Part shown: positions 15,814 to 20,259 of the stretch, in pieces
How positions within the stretch are numbered: position 1 is the stretch's first letter
Layout of the letters: the number at the start of each line of letters is the position of its first letter
The notes under the pieces: model-generated
Seen by the model: the letters and a program-made list of their open reading frames with translations, nothing else
Database searches by the model: none
Told to the model about the DNA's origin: nothing
Position numbers and translations under genes: made by a program
From: Myxococcales bacterium UBA5297
GTDB taxonomy: Bacteria > Myxococcota > Myxococcia > Myxococcales > UBA5297
Length of the DNA stretch: 20,259 nt
Reading direction: 5' to 3'
Assembly (NCBI GenBank): GCA_002408385.1
Contig: DHSB01000010.1
Coordinates: 59,549 to 79,807, forward strand

Positions 15814-15842
15814 GTCGGGACGAGGTTGGGAGAATTCCCGAC
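15814..15842. repeat. Second short inverted repeat next to the REP-like element
   Basis: GTCGGGA (15814-15820) pairs with TCCCGAC (15836-15842) across 15 bases, 19 bases after the REP-like hairpin. The pair of hairpins may belong to one mobile repeat unit. Confidence 0.35.
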
Positions 15843-15882
15843 AGCTCTTGACAGCCTGCCGATTCGCGCGTGGGCAGGTGGA

Positions 15883-16145
15883 TCAGGGCGGCACCGGGCC
15901 GATGTGCGTCAGCGCCATCGCCGCCTCGAAGGCGGCCTGGTCCGGCCCGACGAACGGCGTGGCGGCGCGCGCGAGAACGATGGTCTCGAGGAACTGGTCG
16001 GTCATCCCGCGCGCTGGCGGCAGGTGGCTGCCAGGTGGCCCACAGCGTCTGGTCGCGGCTCAGGTCGTCGGCAGGGATCTCAGCGGCGTCCTGACGGAGC
16101 TACAGACTTGAGCGAGCCGTCTGCGGAAGCGACCGGTTGGCCCAT
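15883..16145 (-). pseudogene. Possible decayed small gene, three consecutive frame pieces
   Basis: Three minus-strand segments look more protein-like than background and follow one another. From an ATG at 16145: MGQPVASADGSLKSVAPS. Next, in another frame from about 16100: LRQDAAEIPADDLSRDQTLW. Then, in a third frame, MTDQFLETIVLARAATPFVG (ATG 16005) continuing PDQAAFEAAMALTHIGPVPP to TGA at 15883. Together they would give about 87 residues. I do not recognise the family. Two frame changes are needed, so it is either a relic, an assembly with indels, or chance. It lies head to head with the alcohol dehydrogenase gene. Confidence 0.3.
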
Positions 16146-16201
16146 GGCGCCGGGTGACGCGAGATGAGCCCGACGACGCCCGGGACACGGGAGGTATTGA
16201 G

Positions 16202-17188
16202 ATGCGCGCGATGGTCCTCGACGCTGCAAGGCGCCCCCTCCGGCTCACGGAGCTGCCCATCCCCGAGCCTGGGCCCGGCCAGGTCCTGCTCAAGGTCACG
16301 GCGTGCGCGGTCTGCCGGACCGACATCCACATCGTCGACGGCGAGCTCGCCGAGCCCCAACTTCCGCTCGTGCCCGGGCACGAGATTGTCGGCGAGGTCG
16401 TGCGGCTCGGTCCGGGAGCCGCAAGCATCGCCATCGGCTCGCGGCTCGGTGTTCCCTGGCTCGGCTGGACCTGTGGCGTCTGCCGGTTCTGCCAACGCGG
16501 CCAGGAGAACCTCTGCGACCGGGCGCGGTTCACCGGCTACACCCTGCCCGGTGGCTACGCGCAGTACGTCGTCGCCGATCACCGCTTCGCCTTTCCCATC
16601 CCCGAGCGCTACTCCGACGTCGAGGCCGCGCCCCTGCTGTGCGCGGGGCTTATCGGATACCGCTCGTACCGCTTCGCCGGCGACGCGCCGCGGCTCGGCC
16701 TCTACGGCTTCGGGGCCGCGGCCCACATCCTCGTCCAGGTGGCGCGCCACCAGGGCCGACGAGTCTTCGCCTTCGTGCGGCCCGGCGATGACGAGGCCCG
16801 GCGGCACGCTCTCGACTTGGGCGCGGAGTGGGCCGGCTACTCGAACGAGGCGCCGCCGGAGCCGCTCGACGCGGCGCTCCTCTTTGCCCCAGTCGGCGCC
16901 CTTGTCCCCGAGGCGCTCTTGCGCACCGAGCGAGGAGGAACGGTTGTCTGCGGCGGCATCCACATGAGCGACATCCCTTCGTTCCCGTACGCGCTGCTCT
17001 GGGGCGAGCGGAGCGTGCGCTCGGTGGCGAACCTTACCCGTCAGGACGCGTTGGACTTCCTTGAGCTCGCGCCGCAGGTGCCGGTGCGCGTCGAGGCGCA
17101 GGTCTATCCGCTCGAGGCAGCCAACGAGGCGCTCGCCGCGCTCCGGGAGGGTCGGATCCGGGGCGCGGCGGTGCTGACGATGGACTGA
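16202..17188 (+). CDS. Zinc-dependent alcohol dehydrogenase (medium-chain MDR family)
   Basis: The product is 328 residues, normal to slightly short for the medium-chain family, from ATG 16202 behind GGAGG; a start at 16154 is possible but lacks support. It oxidises alcohols or reduces aldehydes with NAD(P). Catalytic-zinc ligands: C38 (CAVCRTDIH), H60 with E61 (PGHE) and C147. Structural-zinc lobe: C91, C94, C97 and C105 (CGVCRFCQRGQENLC). Rossmann glycine motif GLYGFGAAAH at 166-175. C-terminal motif ALREGRIRGAAVL (312-324) is typical. The sequence resembles the zinc-dependent ADH subgroup often annotated AdhA/AdhP-like. Cofactor preference is not decided; FVRPG after strand 2 (191-195) has a basic residue that could favour NADPH. 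No pathway neighbours are seen. Confidence 0.93.
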   Translation: MRAMVLDAARRPLRLTELPIPEPGPGQVLLKVTACAVCRTDIHIVDGELAEPQLPLVPGHEIVGEVVRLGPGAASIAIGSRLGVPWLGWTCGVCRFCQRGQENLCDRARFTGYTLPGGYAQYVVADHRFAFPIPERYSDVEAAPLLCAGLIGYRSYRFAGDAPRLGLYGFGAAAHILVQVARHQGRRVFAFVRPGDDEARRHALDLGAEWAGYSNEAPPEPLDAALLFAPVGALVPEALLRTERGGTVVCGGIHMSDIPSFPYALLWGERSVRSVANLTRQDALDFLELAPQVPVRVEAQVYPLEAANEALAALREGRIRGAAVLTMD

Positions 17189-17337
17189 CCAACCCGCACC
17201 TGGCGCCGCCGAGCCAGCGCGGGGGCCGGCGGAGCGACCCCGGGGCCACGGCCTCGAGGCCCTCTCTCGCGGCCGAGGCGCCAGAGCTCATTCCGCGCGG
17301 CAAGTCGGAACCTGCACTGCTGCGCGCCGGGTACGGA

Positions 17338-17559
17338 ATGGTCGCCATCGGGCGCATGCTTCGACGGCTCGATGCCGGGGCGCGCAAGGGGTTGAAGCGC
17401 GCGCTCGACACGCCGCGCTCCGAGGACGTGATCTACGCGACCGACAGGTGGCTCACCGCGCTCGAATCCCAGGAGAAGCGGGCGAGGGAGCTCGTGCGGC
17501 AGGCGAGGTCCATCCTCGGAACGGCACACGGACGGCCGGGCACCGGGAAGGGCAGGTGA
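17338..17559 (+). CDS. Small basic helical hypothetical protein
   Basis: This encodes 73 residues from ATG 17338 to TGA 17559, about 150 bases after the alcohol dehydrogenase. It looks coding from residue 1 to about 60: amphipathic and Lys/Arg/Glu-rich (RMLRRLDAGARKGLKRAL, then TDRWLTALESQEKRARELVR). The frame stays open upstream (PELIPRGKSEPALLRAGYG just before the ATG) without another good start, so the true N-terminus may be a non-ATG codon further up. No Shine-Dalgarno, Cys, signal peptide or membrane segment is seen. It converges on the radical SAM gene with a 40-base gap. I do not recognise the family. Confidence 0.4.
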   Translation: MVAIGRMLRRLDAGARKGLKRALDTPRSEDVIYATDRWLTALESQEKRARELVRQARSILGTAHGRPGTGKGR

Positions 17560-17599
17560 AGGATCGTCACGAACGCCTGGAACGCGGCCGGTCGCACAC

Positions 17600-18760
17600 C
17601 TACCGCGCGGCCTGCGAGGCGCCGGGCTCTTTGACCTCCTGCCGGCTTGAGGCGAGCGCTCCGTTCGCGCTCGCGGTCGGTTCCGAGCCGCGCAGCAGCA
17701 GCCGCACCTTCTGATGGGCCTTGCGCACGAAGTAGACCGGGTCGCGCCGGATGTAGCTGACGTATTTGCGCGCCAGCGCCAGGCGCGACGGGTTGGCATT
17801 CTCGGGGCAGTACGGCTCGCAAAGCGAGTGGTCGCCGCTGCCGACCTTGGCGCGCAGGCGGCGCGCGGCCGGGCCGTTCCAGATTCCTTCGAGCGGCGTC
17901 TCGTAGAGGTTTCCGAGGAGCTGCCAGGTCATCACGCAAGCGCGCACCTCGCCGTTGGCCGCGACGACCAGGTTGCCAAACGGCAAGCGACAGCGCTGCG
18001 GGCGGGCCACCGCGGCCTTCTCGCTGGTGCCGAACCGCCGGCCGAAGGACTCGAAGCCGTGGACCGGAATCTTTGAGCGCCGGCAGGCCTCTTCGACCCG
18101 TCCGATTTCGGCGAGGACCTCGTCGCGCCGGGGCAGACCCGAGAAGCTCAGGATGGGGTCGACGGCGAACTTGACCGCGTCGACGCCCAAGGCGTTGCCA
18201 AGGTCGACGAAGTCGTGAAGCTCGAAGAGGTTTTCCTTGAGGATGACCAGGGAGATGGCCAGGGCGGGCCTCTTGCCCTGGCGCGCGGCGGCCAGCGCCC
18301 TGACGTTCTCGAAGACGCGCCGGTAGTTGCCGCGCAGGACGATGTTGCGATAGGCGCCCTCGCTCGCCGCGTTGAGCGAGACGTCGACCTTCTCGCCGTG
18401 CGTCAGCAGGGTCTCCTGCCAGAAGGTGTCGAGATTGATGCCGTTGGTGCTCAGCGCGATTCCGACGCGAGGAAACGCGCGCAGGATGGCGGCGAGCTCG
18501 CGGCAGTTGCGCATGATGGTGGGCTCGCCACCCTGCAGCTTGACGGTGCGAACCCGCGGGTAGGCGCTCGCCAGGCGTTCGGCGTAGAGCGCAGGGGGCA
18601 TGTTGCCTTCGGCGCCGTGCTCGGTCTGGTAGCACATGATGCAACCGGCGTTGCACTGCAGGCCCATGATGAGGTGCAGCCTCTCGAGCCCGTCGAGGCC
18701 GGCAGCCGATTCGCCGGTGCACTCCGGCTGCGACCCTTCTCTGCCTGAAAGAACGCGCAT
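17600..18760 (-). CDS. Radical SAM/SPASM domain enzyme
   Basis: The product is 386 residues using ATG 18760 (minus strand GGGAAGG upstream); an ATG at 18844 would add 28 Arg/Gly-rich residues. The radical SAM cluster motif C36xxxC40xxC43 (CNAGCIMC) binds a 4Fe-4S cluster, and LQGGEPT (75-81) is the SAM-binding motif. STNGINLD (104-111), VSLNAASE (127-134) and the following strands complete the barrel. The C-terminal SPASM/twitch-type region has C257, C275 (GEVRACVMTW), C314 and C318 (LCEPYCPENANP), enough for an auxiliary cluster, and the motif NLYETPLEGIWNG (284-296). SPASM enzymes commonly modify peptides or enzymes' active sites. No recognisable precursor peptide or maturase partner lies nearby, so substrate is unknown. 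The tail 355-386 is polar, probably disordered. Confidence 0.9.
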   Translation of the reverse strand: MRVLSGREGSQPECTGESAAGLDGLERLHLIMGLQCNAGCIMCYQTEHGAEGNMPPALYAERLASAYPRVRTVKLQGGEPTIMRNCRELAAILRAFPRVGIALSTNGINLDTFWQETLLTHGEKVDVSLNAASEGAYRNIVLRGNYRRVFENVRALAAARQGKRPALAISLVILKENLFELHDFVDLGNALGVDAVKFAVDPILSFSGLPRRDEVLAEIGRVEEACRRSKIPVHGFESFGRRFGTSEKAAVARPQRCRLPFGNLVVAANGEVRACVMTWQLLGNLYETPLEGIWNGPAARRLRAKVGSGDHSLCEPYCPENANPSRLALARKYVSYIRRDPVYFVRKAHQKVRLLLRGSEPTASANGALASSRQEVKEPGASQAAR

Positions 18761-18844
18761 GGCCCCCGCCTTCCCGCCACTCCGTAAGGAGAGGTAGCGA
18801 CCACGCCGACGCTCGCCAACGAGTCCGATGGGTACGCGGCCCAT

Positions 18845-19414
18845 CCGACGAGAGGCGCAGGAGGTGCCGGCTCGTCACGGTTGCTTGCCGCCCGTGCTCC
18901 AGAGCTCTGGGGCTCGTTCGGGCCCTGTCCAACCGACCTGGGCCTCTCCGGTCACCTCGAGCTCGCGCCCGAGCCTTGCCTGCAGTGCTCAGGGAACTGG
19001 CGAGGATTTCGTCGCGGCGCGCGAAGGCGATGGCCACCGCAAGTCCGCCCGGACGAGGTCGAGGGGCCGCGAGGCCTCGTTCGCCCCTTGGCGGCCAGGT
19101 CTTCGCCAACTTGGTAGAGAAGCCCGGGCGCGACCGGGAGGCAAAAACCGCTGCAGCCTCTCGGGCACTGGTGAGTTGCTGCGAAACGCAACGAGCTCAG
19201 GGACCCTGCTTCGCGTGCGGTCGCGACCCGCGCGACGGGCTCGCCCGCTTCCAATCCGCCCTCCGCCGACCAAGGTCCGTCGATCGCGCCGGGGCGGGGC
19301 GGTCGGTCCGCACCGACTTAAGGCAGCCAGACGCTCGCCAGCCCGAAGCGCAGGGTGTGCGCACTTCGCGACCGACTCCTGTCCAGCCGGAAGCCGCCTG
19401 CTAGAGTCCACCTC
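18845..19414. other. Divergent intergenic stretch without a recognised gene
   Basis: About 570 bases (650 counted from the preferred radical SAM start at 18760) lie between the radical SAM gene and the secernin-like gene, transcribed away from each other. Open frames are Arg/Pro/Ser-rich on both strands with no motif. No tRNA, repeat array or clear operator was seen. Promoters of both flanking genes should lie here, but I cannot place them. Confidence 0.45.
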
Positions 19415-20259
19415 ATGTGCGACACCGTCGTCAGCGTTGGGCCACGAGGCGTGCTCTTTGCCAAGAACTCAGACCGCGACGCGAACGAGGCGCAGCTCCT
19501 CGAGTGGCATCCGCGGCATGAGCATCCGTCGAGAGCGCAGGTGCGTTGCACCTGGATCTCCATTCCCCAAGTGCAGCACACGCACGCGGTGCTGTTGAGC
19601 CGGCCGTTTTGGATGTGGGGCGCGGAGATGGGGACGAACGAGCACGGGGTCACCATCGGCAACGAGGCGGTCTTCACCCGTGCGCCCTACGCGGCGAGCG
19701 GCTTGACGGGGATGGATCTGCTTCGCCTGGCCTTGGAGCGGGCCGCCAGCGCCCGGGAGGCGGTCGAGGTGATCTGCGGGCTGCTCGAGGCGCACGGCCA
19801 GGGCGGAGGCTGCGGCCACGAGGACCGCGGCTTCACCTACCACAACGCCTTCTTGATCGCGGACGCCAGGGGCGCGTTCGTTCTCGACACGGCCGGCCGC
19901 CACTGGGCAGTCGAGGAGGTTCAGGGCGTGCGCTCGATCTCCAACGCGTTGTCTATCCCCGGGTTCGCCGAGCGCTGGTCCGACCGGCTGAAGACCTCGG
20001 TTGCCCAGGGGCGGGCACGGCGGCTGCGGACCGAATCGCAGGCGAGAGGGGCGAGCTCGGCCGCCGACATGATGCGCGTGCTGCGCGATCACGGCGCGGG
20101 CCGCTCGGCGCCTCGCTACGCCTGGCTGAACGGGACGATGGACGCGCCCTGCATGCACGGCGGCGGACTGGTCGTCGGCTCGGTCACGACCGGGTCTTTG
20201 GTGAGCGAGTTGCGGCCCGACGGCGTCGCGCACTGGGCGACGGGGACCTCCGCCCCCTG
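19415..20259 (+). CDS. Secernin / peptidase C69-like Ntn hydrolase (3' end outside window)
   Basis: The frame is open from ATG 19415 to the right edge (281 codons seen). It starts MCDTVVSVGP: Cys2 would become the N-terminal nucleophile after Met removal, as in secernins and C69 dipeptidases (PepD family). Family motifs: FAKNSDRDANEAQ (15-27), MGTNEHGVTIGNEAVFTR (72-89), FTYHNAFLIADARGAFVLDT (140-159) and SISNALSI (174-181). These support an amidohydrolase of the Ntn superfamily, probably cytoplasmic as no signal peptide is present. The natural substrate of most members is unknown. No Shine-Dalgarno is obvious ahead of the ATG, but starting at MCD is required for the Ntn mechanism, which fixes the start. 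Confidence 0.88.
   Translation, partial: MCDTVVSVGPRGVLFAKNSDRDANEAQLLEWHPRHEHPSRAQVRCTWISIPQVQHTHAVLLSRPFWMWGAEMGTNEHGVTIGNEAVFTRAPYAASGLTGMDLLRLALERAASAREAVEVICGLLEAHGQGGGCGHEDRGFTYHNAFLIADARGAFVLDTAGRHWAVEEVQGVRSISNALSIPGFAERWSDRLKTSVAQGRARRLRTESQARGASSAADMMRVLRDHGAGRSAPRYAWLNGTMDAPCMHGGGLVVGSVTTGSLVSELRPDGVAHWATGTSAP

Overview
The window is about 20 kb of very GC-rich bacterial DNA. Genes are well spaced, third codon positions are almost always G or C, and most intergenic gaps are long. Together with a DUF2378/TIGR02265-like protein, a 1174-residue multi-PAS histidine kinase and a STAS/SpoIIAA-like small protein, this points to Myxococcota (a myxobacterium or relative). That assignment is an inference; no rRNA or marker gene is present. 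No tRNA, rRNA, transposase, phage gene or CRISPR array was found.

Layout from left to right. A methyltransferase with a coiled-coil tail runs off the left edge (minus strand). Next come a small STAS-like protein (minus), ribonuclease D (plus) and about 0.6 kb with no convincing gene. Then follows a signalling and membrane block: a HAMP-type sensor histidine kinase broken across several reading frames (minus), a divergent single-domain voltage-gated cation channel with filter TLEGW (plus), and an intact giant hybrid-like kinase (minus). A DUF2378-like protein and a lipoprotein serpin follow, both minus.

Upstream of the serpin is a 1.1 kb divergent intergenic region. It holds two 21-bp tandem-repeat arrays in opposite orientation that meet at a near-perfect palindrome; this is the most unusual structure seen. 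Beyond it lie a GH1 beta-glycosidase (plus), paired palindromes, a triple zinc-ribbon protein (plus), a REP-like hairpin, what may be a decayed small gene (minus), a zinc-dependent alcohol dehydrogenase (plus), a small hypothetical ORF (plus) and a radical SAM/SPASM enzyme (minus). A 0.65 kb gap with no recognised gene follows, then a secernin/C69-type hydrolase (plus) that runs off the right edge.

Few genes form obvious operons. Most are monocistronic, divergent or convergent, so functional coupling is weak. The clearest thematic cluster is sensing: two kinases flank a voltage-gated channel. The serpin (extracytoplasmic protease inhibitor) and GH1 enzyme share a divergent upstream region occupied by the repeat arrays.
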